DNA of 60,683 nucleotides from Chitinophagales bacterium. GTDB lineage: Bacteria > Bacteroidota > Bacteroidia > Chitinophagales > Saprospiraceae. The notes below the pieces were generated by a model. That model searched no databases. It worked only from the letters and a program-made list of their open reading frames with translations, and was not told the origin of the DNA. The first letter of the stretch is position 1, and each line of letters opens with the position of its first letter. Position numbers and translations under genes: made by a program. This document shows, piece by piece, positions 50,759-59,197 of the stretch. Location of the stretch: NCBI GenBank assembly GCA_017303875.1, contig JAFLBP010000035.1, positions 1 to 60,683 of the forward strand. The letters run 5' to 3'.

Positions 50759-50965
50759 TTACTTCGGAGCGGCAACGAAGAAAGACAATACCATGCAAAC
50801 CAGCGCAGCGCCCTCAACGAGAGCGGCTGTGAGGATCATGTTTGCGCGGATGTCACCTGCTGCTTCGGGCTGACGAGCGATGCTTTCAACCGCTTTGCCA
50901 CCGATTTGGCCGATACCGAGGCCCGCGCCGATAACCGCGATGCCTGCACCAATTGCTGCGTACAT
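50759..50965 (-). CDS. atpE: ATP synthase c subunit
   Basis: Ring-forming proteolipid of 68 residues starting at MYAAIGAG (50965); the frame reaches an unlikely TTG upstream. Two membrane helices flank the conserved polar loop RQPEAAGDIR (31-40). The ion-binding carboxylate is Glu51 in ALVEGAALV; the residue after it is Gly, not Ser or Thr, and the N-terminal helix lacks the Na-type Gln, so proton coupling is likely (inference). Confidence 0.97.
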   Translation of the reverse strand: MYAAIGAGIAVIGAGLGIGQIGGKAVESIARQPEAAGDIRANMILTAALVEGAALVCMVLSFFVAAPK

Positions 50966-50998
50966 ATTGTGTGTATTTAAAACGTGAATGTTCAAAAA

Positions 50999-52366
50999 TT
51001 AATGGTGTTCTTCTGCATGGTGGCCTTCTTCAACCGCTACACCGATATAAGAAGCGGAGAGCATGGTGAAGATGAAGGCTTGCAGGAAGGCTACCAGGAG
51101 TTCGAGGGTCATCATGAATAGTGAGAGCGGAATGGAAGCGGCAATGCCGGCAGCCGAACCGCCTGTGCTTTCGCCCGACTTACCCAGAATAAAGATAAGG
51201 CTGACGAAGCTCAGGATCACGATGTGCCCTGCGGTGATATTGGCAAAAAGACGAAGGAGGAGGGTAAAGGGCTTCAGGAAGAGGCCCAGAATCTCAACCG
51301 GCGTCAGAATCAGGATTTTCAGAATGGCTGGTACGCCCGGCATCCACAGGGTGTGTGCCCAGAAATGCTTGTTGGCGCTGAAGGTGGAAATCAGGAAGGT
51401 CAGGAATGCCAGAATAAAGGTAATGGAGATATTACCGGTTACGTTGGCGCCACCCGGGAAGAAGGGAATCTGACCGATCAGGTTCAGGCCGAGGATGAAA
51501 AAGAAAGCGGACATGAGGTAACCCATGTACTTCTCGTATTTCGGGCCGATGTTCGGTTTTGCTACTTCGTCGCGGATAAAGGTGTAAAAAGGCTCAAAGA
51601 AGTTTTGCAGTCCTTTAGGCGCTTTGCCACGGTTGCGCTGTGCAGAACGCGCTACGCCACGCAGCAGGAAGAACAGCACAAACACCGTAAGCAACATGGT
51701 AAATACGTTGCGGGTGATGCTGAAATCCATGAAGTTGGTAACACCACCGCCGAGAATACCGGCATCGTAGGTGGTTTTGGCTTCAAGATCCAGGCATTTG
51801 CCGTCGATCAGGGCTGCGTAGATGGTTTTTGCCTTGCCAGAGCTGCTGTCGATGCGGTGTGTGTAATCGGTAACCTGATAAGACTGGCTGCGGAAGGCCG
51901 GGTCGAGGATACGCATTACACTGCCGTGCACGAGTACATAACCGTTATAGGTTTGTTCGCCGTTGCCGTGGTGATGGGGGTGGAAGGCGCCGGTGGTACC
52001 GAACGTCCATCCTTGATCTTTGGCGTAGAGAATAATAGGCAGGTTCACATAAAAATCGCCGATGACGTGGATGGCATTGGCGTCCGAAATGTGATGCACG
52101 GCGTTGTCGCCCGCATTAAATTCTGTCTCTGCGTTAATGGAGTGCCCGCAGGCGCCATCGTGTTGGCCTTCGCCGTGGCTGGCGTTGGCGTCGTTGGCGT
52201 GCTCCTGATGGGTTTCCTGTGTTGTTTGTTGGCCTGTCGGCGGGGTAGCGGGCTGATGGTGCTCACCGGCGCCGTGATTGTGACCCTCGTGCTGAGCAAA
52301 AGCGAAGGTGCATAAACCGCTGAAAATCAGCGCCAAACTGTATCTGCGAAAATCTGTTCTATTCAC
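50999..52366 (-). CDS. atpB: ATP synthase a subunit with N-terminal His-rich periplasmic extension
   Basis: Membrane half-channel subunit of 455 residues, far longer than the usual 240-290. A GTG start gives a signal peptide (RRYSLALIFSGLCTFAFA) followed by about 60 residues rich in His, Gly, Gln and Asp (HEGHNHGAGEHH, HDGACGH) and then about 90 further residues before the core. The core has the usual five to six helices, with the essential Arg in LLLRLFANITAGHIVIL. N-terminal extensions of this kind are known from Bacteroidota a subunits; the His-rich part may bind metal. First gene of the operon. Confidence 0.94.
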   Translation of the reverse strand: MNRTDFRRYSLALIFSGLCTFAFAQHEGHNHGAGEHHQPATPPTGQQTTQETHQEHANDANASHGEGQHDGACGHSINAETEFNAGDNAVHHISDANAIHVIGDFYVNLPIILYAKDQGWTFGTTGAFHPHHHGNGEQTYNGYVLVHGSVMRILDPAFRSQSYQVTDYTHRIDSSSGKAKTIYAALIDGKCLDLEAKTTYDAGILGGGVTNFMDFSITRNVFTMLLTVFVLFFLLRGVARSAQRNRGKAPKGLQNFFEPFYTFIRDEVAKPNIGPKYEKYMGYLMSAFFFILGLNLIGQIPFFPGGANVTGNISITFILAFLTFLISTFSANKHFWAHTLWMPGVPAILKILILTPVEILGLFLKPFTLLLRLFANITAGHIVILSFVSLIFILGKSGESTGGSAAGIAASIPLSLFMMTLELLVAFLQAFIFTMLSASYIGVAVEEGHHAEEHH

Positions 52367-52394
52367 TTCGAAAAAGGCATTTTCAAATCGGCTG

Positions 52395-52402
52395 CAAAGG
52401 TA
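52395..52402 (-). promoter_or_regulatory. Putative -7 box (TACCTTTG) of the ATP synthase operon
   Basis: TACCTTTG on the minus strand fits TAnnTTTG, 28 bp before the GTG start of atpB. No AtpI or AtpZ-like gene precedes it. Confidence 0.55.
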
Positions 52403-52514
52403 CGATACGATTTTCGTATATAAAAACCTGTATAATTTTTTTTCAAAAAAATATAGGGAATGGCCGGTGATGAATCTACGTTTGCCGAATAATATTTTGT
52501 TGCTAAAAAATATA

Positions 52515-52542
52515 AGCCCTCCCGAATCAAATCGGGAAGGCT
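52515..52542 (-). terminator. Terminator of the orphan sorting-domain gene
   Basis: On the minus strand AGCCTTCCCGA pairs with TCGGGAGGGCT (one G-T pair) around a six-base loop, followed by a T-rich run. It lies 40 bp downstream of the stop. Confidence 0.8.
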
Positions 52543-52581
52543 CATACGCATCAGGGGATTATTGATTATGTGAGAGAGCGT

Positions 52582-52890
52582 TTAATACATCATCAATTTG
52601 CGGCTTATAGCGCCGAAGGGGGTTTCGAGGCGATAGGTGTACATGCCGGGTTCGCGCAGGTCGCCGCGATGGATCACCAAATGATGTTCACCGGCTTCGT
52701 AGCCGCCTTTTTTATGGGTAACTTCTTTGCCTTTGCTATCGAAAAGGCGAAGTACTACATCTGCTTTTTGCGCGAGGCGGAAGTAGATGAGTGTCATTTC
52801 AATGAATGGATTCGGGGAGTTTTGATACAGTTCCACACCGGTTTCGGTTTGTGTTATGCCCTGCGGCACCTGAAAACTTGTAGCAGTCAT
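52582..52890 (-). CDS. Orphan T9SS type A sorting domain (102 aa, no cargo)
   Basis: Almost the whole protein is a T9SS C-terminal domain: LYQNSPNPFIEMTLIYFRLAQKADVVLRLFDSKGKEV, YEAGEHHLVIHRGDLREPGMYTYRLETPFGAISRKLMMY. Preceding residues MTATSFQVPQGITQTETGVE form neither a signal peptide nor a cargo domain. The upstream 200 bp contain no in-frame extension. It may be a decayed remnant of a larger secreted protein, a start misread, or a genuine stand-alone protein; it has its own terminator. Lies between atpB and tRNA-Gly. Confidence 0.7.
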   Translation of the reverse strand: MTATSFQVPQGITQTETGVELYQNSPNPFIEMTLIYFRLAQKADVVLRLFDSKGKEVTHKKGGYEAGEHHLVIHRGDLREPGMYTYRLETPFGAISRKLMMY

Positions 52891-53080
52891 GAGTTATACA
52901 TTGTTGCCGGCAGGTAGGGCATGTTTCTCATAGTATGCACCTTGGCGAGCGGCGTTTTGATTAAAGATTAAAAAGCTGTTTTGTTGGTATAACATTTACC
53001 AAACCCTGTGCCAATTTTTGAAATATGCGTTTGTTGGTAAAAAAATAATTTTCGGGAACCAATTATAAATTTGACACCTT

Positions 53081-53088
53081 TATCTTTG
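53081..53088 (+). promoter_or_regulatory. Putative -7 box (TATCTTTG) of tRNA-Gly
   Basis: TATCTTTG lies 10 bp upstream of the tRNA 5' end, as expected for a tRNA promoter. Confidence 0.7.
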
Positions 53089-53098
53089 TGAAACATTT

Positions 53099-53174
53099 GC
53101 GGGCATAGCTCAGATGGTAGAGCGTCAGCTTCCCAAGCTGAAAGTCGCGAGTTCGAATCTCGTTGCCCGCTCCA
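53099..53174 (+). tRNA. tRNA-Gly (anticodon CCC)
   Basis: Cloverleaf of 76 bases with acceptor stem GCGGGCA/TGCCCGC, D-arm AGCTCAGATGGTAGAGC, anticodon stem TCAGC/GCTGA with loop TTCCCAA (anticodon CCC), T-arm CGAGTTCGAATCTCG, discriminator T and an encoded CCA. The U73 discriminator agrees with glycine identity. A terminator follows. Confidence 0.95.
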
Positions 53175-53176
53175 TA

Positions 53177-53207
53177 AGCTGCCACCAGTTCGGGGCAGCT
53201 TTTTTTG
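53177..53207 (+). terminator. Terminator of tRNA-Gly
   Basis: AGCTGCC and GGCAGCT around a ten-base loop, followed by a T-run (TTTTTT). Confidence 0.88.
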
Positions 53208-53211
53208 TGCG

Positions 53212-53228
53212 CCCGAACATGCTCTTAG
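53212..53228. repeat. End fragment of the AGAGCATG palindromic element
   Basis: CCCGAACATGCTCTTAG is identical over 17 bases to the right end of the complete element (59092-59108). No left end is seen nearby, so this is a fragment. It is followed by three GCAATTCAGTC-like units within 53245-53295. Confidence 0.7.
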
Positions 53229-53351
53229 CACTCCTGCCCAAACAATTCAGTCGTTGGGTATTGCAATTCAGTCGGCAAACAATGCAATTCAGTCTGCTTG
53301 GCAGAAAGTATGCTTTTGAATCTACATTAATTTGTGGAAAATTTTCAAAAG

Positions 53352-55502
53352 ATGTTGCGTTGTTTACTGCTTTTATGCACGAGCTTGTTTTCCCTGGCTT
53401 TGAATGCCCAGGTGCTCAGTATTAAAGGGACTGTCAAAGATAAACTCAGCAAAGCGGCGCTCATCGGCGCCAGCGTCAGTCTGAAAAATACATTTGACGG
53501 CGCCACCACGGATGCTTCCGGCGTTTTTAAGTTCAGCAGTGAAGAGCAGGGCATGCAGCTGCTTCAGGTGGCCTATCTGGGTTATAAAACCCAGGAAATT
53601 CAGGTGGATATGGCTGCGCTTCCCGCTACATTTGATATTTATTTAGAAGAAGTACCCACGGAAATCGGAGAAGTGGTTATTTCTGCCGGCGCCTTTGAAG
53701 CCAGCGATGAAAAAAAAGGTGTGGTATTGCTCCCCATCGATATTGTTACGGTGCCCGGCGCCAACGGCGATATTACCGGCGCACTCAACACCTTGCCCGG
53801 CACCTCGGTAAACGGGGAAAGCGGTCAACTCATCGTACGAGGCGGAGCAGCATACGAGACACGTATATATATAGACGGACTGGCGACGCGGAATTTTTAC
53901 TCCACCGGCGCGCAGGACGTGCCGGTGCGCAGCCGGTTCAGTCCGTTTCAGTTTAAAGGAACGACCTTCAGCTCCGGCGGCTATTCGGCCGAATACGGGC
54001 AGGCGCTTTCCGCAGCATTGATTCTCAATACCCCCGATATGCCGACCGAGGGCGGAAAGTCCGTTAACCTGTCCATGCTGGGTTTCGGAGGCGGCTACAC
54101 CAAACTCAAGGAAAAAACAGCCTGGACTATCAGCGGCAACTATACCAACCTCGCGCCCTATATGGGCATCATCAAGCAGCGACTTGACTTCTTTAAAGCG
54201 CCGGAAGCGGGAAATCTTGCTGCGGAAGGCCGCATCAAAACCCAAAATGGCGGCATTATCAAAATGGGCGCGCAAGGCACACTGAATCGGGTGGGAATGC
54301 GCTACCCCAAACTGCCTTTTGAAGCATCCGGTTTTGAAACGAAAATCAACAACCAAAATGCACGCGGCTTTGCCGTCTGGCGGCAACCGGTGGGCACAAC
54401 GCTCACCTTGTTTACGGCGGTACAGGGCGAGTTTAACAATGACGATTTCAAATTTGGAGAAACCTTTGATTTCACACAACAGGTGCGCGCCGTAAGCGGA
54501 CGTTTTACCGCAACTTATTCACCCAGCCGTCGTTTCCGCCTGAAATCAGGTGCGGAATATAATTTTCTGCAACTGCGCAACAGCCTTGCGCCGGCCTATT
54601 TGAATCATACCGTAGGCGCTGTGTTTACGGAAGCAGAAACGTATGCGGGCGACCGCCTGGTGATGCGTGCAGGCTTGCGCGGCGAACACGATGCCTTGCT
54701 GGAGCGCAGCAACCTCGCACCGCGCCTCAGTGCGGCCTGGAAAACCGGTAAAAACAGTCAGTTATCGGCATCCTGGGGCTTGTTTTACCAGTCGCCGGAA
54801 GATACTTTGTTACTCCGCTACCGGGATCTTGGTTTTGAGCGCGCGCAGCATTACATCCTGAATTATCAGATCAGCAAACAGGGTTTTATTTTCAGGACGG
54901 AGGTGTTTCACAAGCAATACGATCATTTGGTGCGTACGCTGGGCGCCTGGGATAACCAGGGCGACGGTTATGCTCGTGGCGTGGAATTGTTTTTCCGTGA
55001 TCGCAAGACCTTTCGTTGGGGCGACTACTGGTTGTCGTATTCCTGGCTGGATACCCGCCGGCAGTTTCGCTGGTATCCTTCAAGCGCGATGCCCTTGTTT
55101 GCGGCCAGTCACAACGCTTCGGTGGTGTACAAATATTATTTCAACAAACCGCAGATCAGCGCCAACTTGTCTTACACCTTCCAGACGGGTAGGCCGTACT
55201 ACAATCCGGGCAGCGAGTCGTTTTTGTCGGATCGCACCCCGGAATATCATAACCTGAGTTTGCAGTTTGCGAAATTAGCTTCCATCAAGGGGAATTTTAC
55301 CATTTTTGTGCTTTCTGTGACCAATGTGCTTGGCTCCAAGCAGGTGTTCAATTATCGGTTTACCCCAATTCCGGACTCTAATCCGACAGCCTACCATCGT
55401 CAGGAAATTTTACCGATTGCGCCGCGCTTCATCTTTATCGGATGCTTTGTCAATATTGGCGACAAACGCAAAAAGGTTTCCAAGGAAGAGGCGCTGGAGT
55501 AA
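53352..55502 (+). CDS. TonB-dependent receptor
   Basis: Outer-membrane transporter of about 716 residues. The ATG at 53352 gives signal peptide MLRCLLLLCTSLFSLALNAQ; a GTG 18 bases upstream is in frame. Residues about 24-110 form a carboxypeptidase-like regulatory domain (LSIKGTVKDKLSKAALIGASVSLK... GVFKFSSEEQGMQLLQVAYLGYKTQEI). The plug follows (about 125-240: INTLPGTSVNGESGQLIVRGGAAYETRIYIDG) and then the beta-barrel with alternating aromatic strands. Shorter than SusC-type receptors and not paired with a SusD gene. Ligand unknown. Confidence 0.92.
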   Translation: MLRCLLLLCTSLFSLALNAQVLSIKGTVKDKLSKAALIGASVSLKNTFDGATTDASGVFKFSSEEQGMQLLQVAYLGYKTQEIQVDMAALPATFDIYLEEVPTEIGEVVISAGAFEASDEKKGVVLLPIDIVTVPGANGDITGALNTLPGTSVNGESGQLIVRGGAAYETRIYIDGLATRNFYSTGAQDVPVRSRFSPFQFKGTTFSSGGYSAEYGQALSAALILNTPDMPTEGGKSVNLSMLGFGGGYTKLKEKTAWTISGNYTNLAPYMGIIKQRLDFFKAPEAGNLAAEGRIKTQNGGIIKMGAQGTLNRVGMRYPKLPFEASGFETKINNQNARGFAVWRQPVGTTLTLFTAVQGEFNNDDFKFGETFDFTQQVRAVSGRFTATYSPSRRFRLKSGAEYNFLQLRNSLAPAYLNHTVGAVFTEAETYAGDRLVMRAGLRGEHDALLERSNLAPRLSAAWKTGKNSQLSASWGLFYQSPEDTLLLRYRDLGFERAQHYILNYQISKQGFIFRTEVFHKQYDHLVRTLGAWDNQGDGYARGVELFFRDRKTFRWGDYWLSYSWLDTRRQFRWYPSSAMPLFAASHNASVVYKYYFNKPQISANLSYTFQTGRPYYNPGSESFLSDRTPEYHNLSLQFAKLASIKGNFTIFVLSVTNVLGSKQVFNYRFTPIPDSNPTAYHRQEILPIAPRFIFIGCFVNIGDKRKKVSKEEALE

Positions 55503-55560
55503 GCGCGCTCGGACAAACTCCAACATTTTTCAACATCATTCACCAATCATAATTCTGCAC

Positions 55561-56205
55561 ATGAAACGCTTGTTTTTGAGCCTGTTGGCTTTCACCCTGG
55601 TTTTCAGCGCGGTTGCGCAAAACAATACCAATGATGATAAATTTACTGCCAATATGCGTAAAGCAATGGTATTACTTGATTCCTCATGGGTTAGTTTTGC
55701 CAAATCACAGGAAGCAGCAAATCTTTTTGAACGTTTGGCGGACTATAAAAAAGACGACTGGCGCCCGCGTTATTACCAGGCGCTTTGCCTGATAAACCTG
55801 AGCTGGGGCGCGGAAGGCGACAAACGAAAACTTATACTGGAAACTGCCCAGAAGGCGCTTGAGACCGCCAAAGGAATTTCGCCCAATAACAGTGAGTTGG
55901 TGACCCTTGAAGGGTATATGTATCAATCGATGATCATGATTAACGTGATGACCAACGGCCAGATTTATGGACCCAAAGCGACACAGGCTTTGCAAACGGC
56001 CATGCAATTGGACCCGAACAACCCGCGTCCGCATTATTTGTTGGGACAAAATCTGATGTACACGCCACCACAGTGGGGTGGCGGCAAAGATGCTGCCATG
56101 CCGCATATTCAGAAGGCTGCCGAGTTGTTTGATCTTTTCAAGCCGGCAGATGAATTTGCACCAAATTGGGGTAAAGAGGGGAACGCGCGTTTGTTGAAGC
56201 AATAA
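55561..56205 (+). CDS. Secreted TPR-like protein downstream of the TonB receptor
   Basis: Protein of 214 residues with signal peptide (MKRLFLSLLAFTLVFSAVAQ). The mature part is helical with TPR-like spacing (NLFERLADYKKDDWRPRYYQALCLINLSWGAEGDKRKLILETAQKALETAKGISPNNSELVTLEGYMYQ, and QTAMQLDPNNPRPHYLLGQNLMY). It starts 58 bp after the TonB receptor stop and ends before a shared terminator, so the two probably form one transcript. Confidence 0.8.
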   Translation: MKRLFLSLLAFTLVFSAVAQNNTNDDKFTANMRKAMVLLDSSWVSFAKSQEAANLFERLADYKKDDWRPRYYQALCLINLSWGAEGDKRKLILETAQKALETAKGISPNNSELVTLEGYMYQSMIMINVMTNGQIYGPKATQALQTAMQLDPNNPRPHYLLGQNLMYTPPQWGGGKDAAMPHIQKAAELFDLFKPADEFAPNWGKEGNARLLKQ

Positions 56206-56230
56206 AGCCGGAAAGCCCTGTGATGAAAAG

Positions 56231-56268
56231 CAAGAGGGTCGTTCTGAATCTTCAGAACGACCCTCTTG
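56231..56268. terminator. Bidirectional terminator between the TPR-like and DUF4249-like genes
   Basis: CAAGAGGGTCGTTCTGAA and TTCAGAACGACCCTCTTG form a near-perfect stem of 17-18 bp with a minimal loop. It lies 25 bp after one stop and 20 bp after the other. Confidence 0.9.
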
Positions 56269-56287
56269 TTTATGTTTTTTCAAAAAG

Positions 56288-57322
56288 TTAGAACCTGAAA
56301 TTCAATTGTTGCGTCAGCGGATGAATTGCCATGGAATCCACCGTGCTCTTCGAGAAATAGATTTCGCCAAAAACGGTGCTGTTTTTCGACGTAAACAAGC
56401 CGTAACCTTCAGACATGTTGGTATAGGTAGGCAGGGTTTCGGCGCCGGTGATGCCGGCATTGGCTGCCGCTGCTTCCTGAAACAATTCAATTTCCTTACC
56501 ACCTCCTTCTACAATAATGCGCGATTCTACAAAATAGCGGAAACGCTCGGGATCTACCGGAATATTATCATGCAGGTATTGGTAGAACGACCTGCCGGAG
56601 ATGCCGGCTTCGCTGGTGTAGAAGTTCGGATTGGATGGGAATACAATACCGCGTTTAACATTTTTGGCAGCCGCCCAGTTCAGGGTTTTGGTTTCCAGCA
56701 ACTGGCCGTTTGCGGCTCTTTCCTGATAACGAATAATGAGGCTGACATTAAAAAATACGGCATTGGAATCGCCGCGCCATTCGATGGTGGATTCTGTGCT
56801 GGGGCCGAAACCAAGTTGGCGCTGAAGGTTAGTACCTGCTTGCGGCTTGCGGATTACGAAATCGGCAGGAATGGTTGTCAGTGCTGTGATGTCTTCCCGG
56901 CCGTCTGCGCGTTCAATCACCAAACGGTAGGTTTGGCCGAGTTGCAGGTTGGCGTCGGTGCTCAGTACTTTATACAACCAGTTGGGCTGCGTCGCAAAAA
57001 TCCCTTCTTTTCGGGTAATTCCTTCCTGCACACCGTCTACCCGGATCAGTTGCACCCGGTTATTACCATTGCTTTGCTCCAGATACACGCGAATGGCGTT
57101 TTCCGGATAGTAGAGCGAGTCGGCAATTTTTGCAATTACTTTTGCACTTACTTCAGGATCCAGAAAGGCTTTTTCGACGCGAATGTAGTGCGCGGTATCG
57201 GTCGGACTGATGATGCCGTACACCACGGGTATTTCCTTCCAGTCGCCGGTTACTTCAAAATCATTGGAGCACTGGCTGAATAAAAGCGCCAGCAGGGGAA
57301 GGATGGGGAGGAGTTTTTTCAT
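56288..57322 (-). CDS. DUF4249-like surface lipoprotein
   Basis: Protein of 344 residues starting MKKLLPILPLLALLFSQC (Cys18 lipobox) at 57322. The body is beta-rich with the blocks PVVYGIISPTDTAHYIRVEKAFLDPE, YPENAIRVYLEQ, and YGLFTSKNSTVFGEIYF expected for DUF4249 proteins. Such lipoproteins often occur next to TonB-dependent receptors, and a receptor lies 0.8 kb away on the opposite strand; a functional link is possible. Confidence 0.75.
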   Translation of the reverse strand: MKKLLPILPLLALLFSQCSNDFEVTGDWKEIPVVYGIISPTDTAHYIRVEKAFLDPEVSAKVIAKIADSLYYPENAIRVYLEQSNGNNRVQLIRVDGVQEGITRKEGIFATQPNWLYKVLSTDANLQLGQTYRLVIERADGREDITALTTIPADFVIRKPQAGTNLQRQLGFGPSTESTIEWRGDSNAVFFNVSLIIRYQERAANGQLLETKTLNWAAAKNVKRGIVFPSNPNFYTSEAGISGRSFYQYLHDNIPVDPERFRYFVESRIIVEGGGKEIELFQEAAAANAGITGAETLPTYTNMSEGYGLFTSKNSTVFGEIYFSKSTVDSMAIHPLTQQLNFRF

Positions 57323-57390
57323 GTTTATACTTGCAAAAATGTTTTTGTGTTTGCGTGTTTTTGTGTTTTCGGAAGTAAATGCGGGCACTG

Positions 57391-57398
57391 CAAAGGTA
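57391..57398 (-). promoter_or_regulatory. Putative -7 box (TACCTTTG) of the DUF4249-like gene
   Basis: TACCTTTG on the minus strand fits TAnnTTTG, 68 bp upstream of the start. Between box and start lies a TTTGTGTTT-rich low-complexity stretch (57340-57370). Confidence 0.5.
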
Positions 57399-57507
57399 GT
57401 CCAAAGCTGTTTGTCGGATGCGTACTAAAAAAGTCTTGGTCCGACATTTGGCCCCTTTATCTGCATTTTCCGCACAAAAACACGCAGATCTGAAGTCCCG
57501 TCATGTA

Positions 57508-58908
57508 TTACAGGTGAATCACTTCCCCGTAAGCGGCGGCGGCGGCCTCCATGATGGCTTCGCTCATGGTGGGGTGGGGGTGAACGGATTTGATGATTTC
57601 GTGGCCGGTTGTTTCCAATTTACGGGCAACCACCACTTCAGCGATCATTTCCGTGACATTGGCGCCGATCATGTGTGCGCCGAGCCATTCGCCGTATTTT
57701 TTATCAAAAATTACTTTTACAAATCCTTCGGGCACCCCGCCGGCTTTGGCCTTGCCGGAAGCGGTAAAGGGGAATTTACCCACTAGTACCTCGTAGCCAG
57801 CTTCTTTGGCGGCTTGTTCGGTGTACCCAACGGAAGCAATCTCCGGAGCGCAGTAGGTACAGCCGGGAATGTTGTTGTAATCAATCGGCTCCACGTGCTG
57901 ACCGGCGATATGCTCCACACAGATGATGCCTTCTGCGCTGGCTACGTGCGCGAGTGCCTGCGTGGCCAATACATCGCCGATGGCGTACACGCCCGGCACA
58001 TTGGTGCGGTAGTAATCGTCCACTTTGATGTAGCCGCGATCAGTAGCAACGCCGAGTGTTTCCAGACCAATATTTTCCGTGTTGGGTGTTACACCGGCGG
58101 CGCTGAGCACCACGTCGCAGAGCAGCACTTCTGTTTTGCCATCTTTGCGGTTTTTCATGTGTACTTTTATTTCGCTGCCAGAGGTGTCAACTTGTTCGAC
58201 TGCCCATCCGCCGTACACTTTAAAGCCTTTTTTGGTGTAAATTTTGGTCAGTTCTTTGGAGATGTCGGCGTCTTCGCGCGGCACTAAGCCCTGTTCCATA
58301 AATTCGACGATGCTCACTTCGGTGCCGATGCTGTGGTAGAAATAGCCGAATTCGACGCCGATAGCGCCCGCGCCTACCACAACCATACGTTTGGGCTGGG
58401 TTTCGAGGCTCATGGCCTTGCGGTATTCGATAATTTTTTGTCCGTCGATGGGCAGGTTGGGCAGTTGCTTGGCCCGGCCGCCGGTGGCCACGATGATGTG
58501 TTTGGCGCTGTATTCGGTGGTTTTGCCTTCGGCGTCGGTGACGGCCACTTTAGGTCCGGAAACCAGTTTGCCGTTGCCGTTGATGACCGTGATTTTATTT
58601 TTCTTCATCAGGAACTGAACGCCCTTGCTCATGCCGTCGGCTACGCCGCGGCTGCGCTGGATCATGGCCTTGAAATCGGCTTTGGCTTCGCCCTGAATCG
58701 TGATGCCGTAGTCGGAAGCGTGTTGGAGGTATTCGAACACCTGTGCACTTTTGAGCAGCGCTTTGGTGGGGATGCAACCCCAGTTGAGGCAGATGCCGCC
58801 GAGGTTTTCGCGTTCGATGATGGCGGTGTTAAAACCTAATTGGGAAGCGCGGATGGCCGCTACGTAGCCGCCCGGACCGCTGCCGATAACAATGACGTCG
58901 AAGTTCAT
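57508..58908 (-). CDS. lpdA: Dihydrolipoyl dehydrogenase
   Basis: E3 component of 2-oxoacid dehydrogenase complexes or the glycine cleavage system, 466 residues. FAD-binding VIGSGPGGYVAAIRASQLG (7-25), redox disulfide GGICLNWGCIPTKA (Cys40 and Cys45), NAD-binding VVVGAGAIGVEFGYFY and the C-terminal catalytic His-Glu in HPHPTMSEAIMEA are intact. E1 and E2 genes are not nearby. A palindromic element lies between the gene and its likely promoter, so the mRNA leader should be about 200 bases with a long hairpin. Confidence 0.97.
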   Translation of the reverse strand: MNFDVIVIGSGPGGYVAAIRASQLGFNTAIIERENLGGICLNWGCIPTKALLKSAQVFEYLQHASDYGITIQGEAKADFKAMIQRSRGVADGMSKGVQFLMKKNKITVINGNGKLVSGPKVAVTDAEGKTTEYSAKHIIVATGGRAKQLPNLPIDGQKIIEYRKAMSLETQPKRMVVVGAGAIGVEFGYFYHSIGTEVSIVEFMEQGLVPREDADISKELTKIYTKKGFKVYGGWAVEQVDTSGSEIKVHMKNRKDGKTEVLLCDVVLSAAGVTPNTENIGLETLGVATDRGYIKVDDYYRTNVPGVYAIGDVLATQALAHVASAEGIICVEHIAGQHVEPIDYNNIPGCTYCAPEIASVGYTEQAAKEAGYEVLVGKFPFTASGKAKAGGVPEGFVKVIFDKKYGEWLGAHMIGANVTEMIAEVVVARKLETTGHEIIKSVHPHPTMSEAIMEAAAAAYGEVIHL

Positions 58909-58943
58909 ATAATTCGGTTAAGTGCTGTGTCGCGTTTTGATTT

Positions 58944-59105
58944 AGAGCATGATCGGAAATTCATCAATCGGCTGCAAGCGGCAAATTTCATGCTGCACTG
59001 CGTTGGTTTTCTTCGTCGTAGCTGCCGGCTACGCCTGTGAAAACCGCCTTATTTAGCATGAAATTTGCTTGCTTTCGCGCGATCATGAATTCCCGAACAT
59101 GCTCT
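58944..59105. repeat. Complete imperfect palindromic element (about 162 bp, AGAGCATG ends)
   Basis: The ends AGAGCATG and CATGCTCT are exact inverse repeats. Arms of about 70 bases pair imperfectly (AAATTTCATGCT against AGCATGAAATTT, GGTTTTC against GAAAACC) around the central palindrome CGTAGCTGCCGGCTACG. No reading frame is seen. It resembles a small non-autonomous mobile element or repetitive palindrome. Related ends occur at 12051-12187 and 53212-53228. Confidence 0.8.
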
Positions 59106-59113
59106 TAGCGGCG

Positions 59114-59121
59114 CAAAGATA
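59114..59121 (-). promoter_or_regulatory. Putative -7 box (TATCTTTG) of lpdA, beyond the palindromic element
   Basis: TATCTTTG on the minus strand fits TAnnTTTG. It lies 206 bp upstream of the lpdA start, with the palindromic element in between. Confidence 0.5.
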
Positions 59122-59197
59122 AGCAGGGATGGGCTGGATTGTGCGGATGGGGTGGATTATTTGATGCGTCACAAAGTTCCACTTCGCGTGAGCGGGA

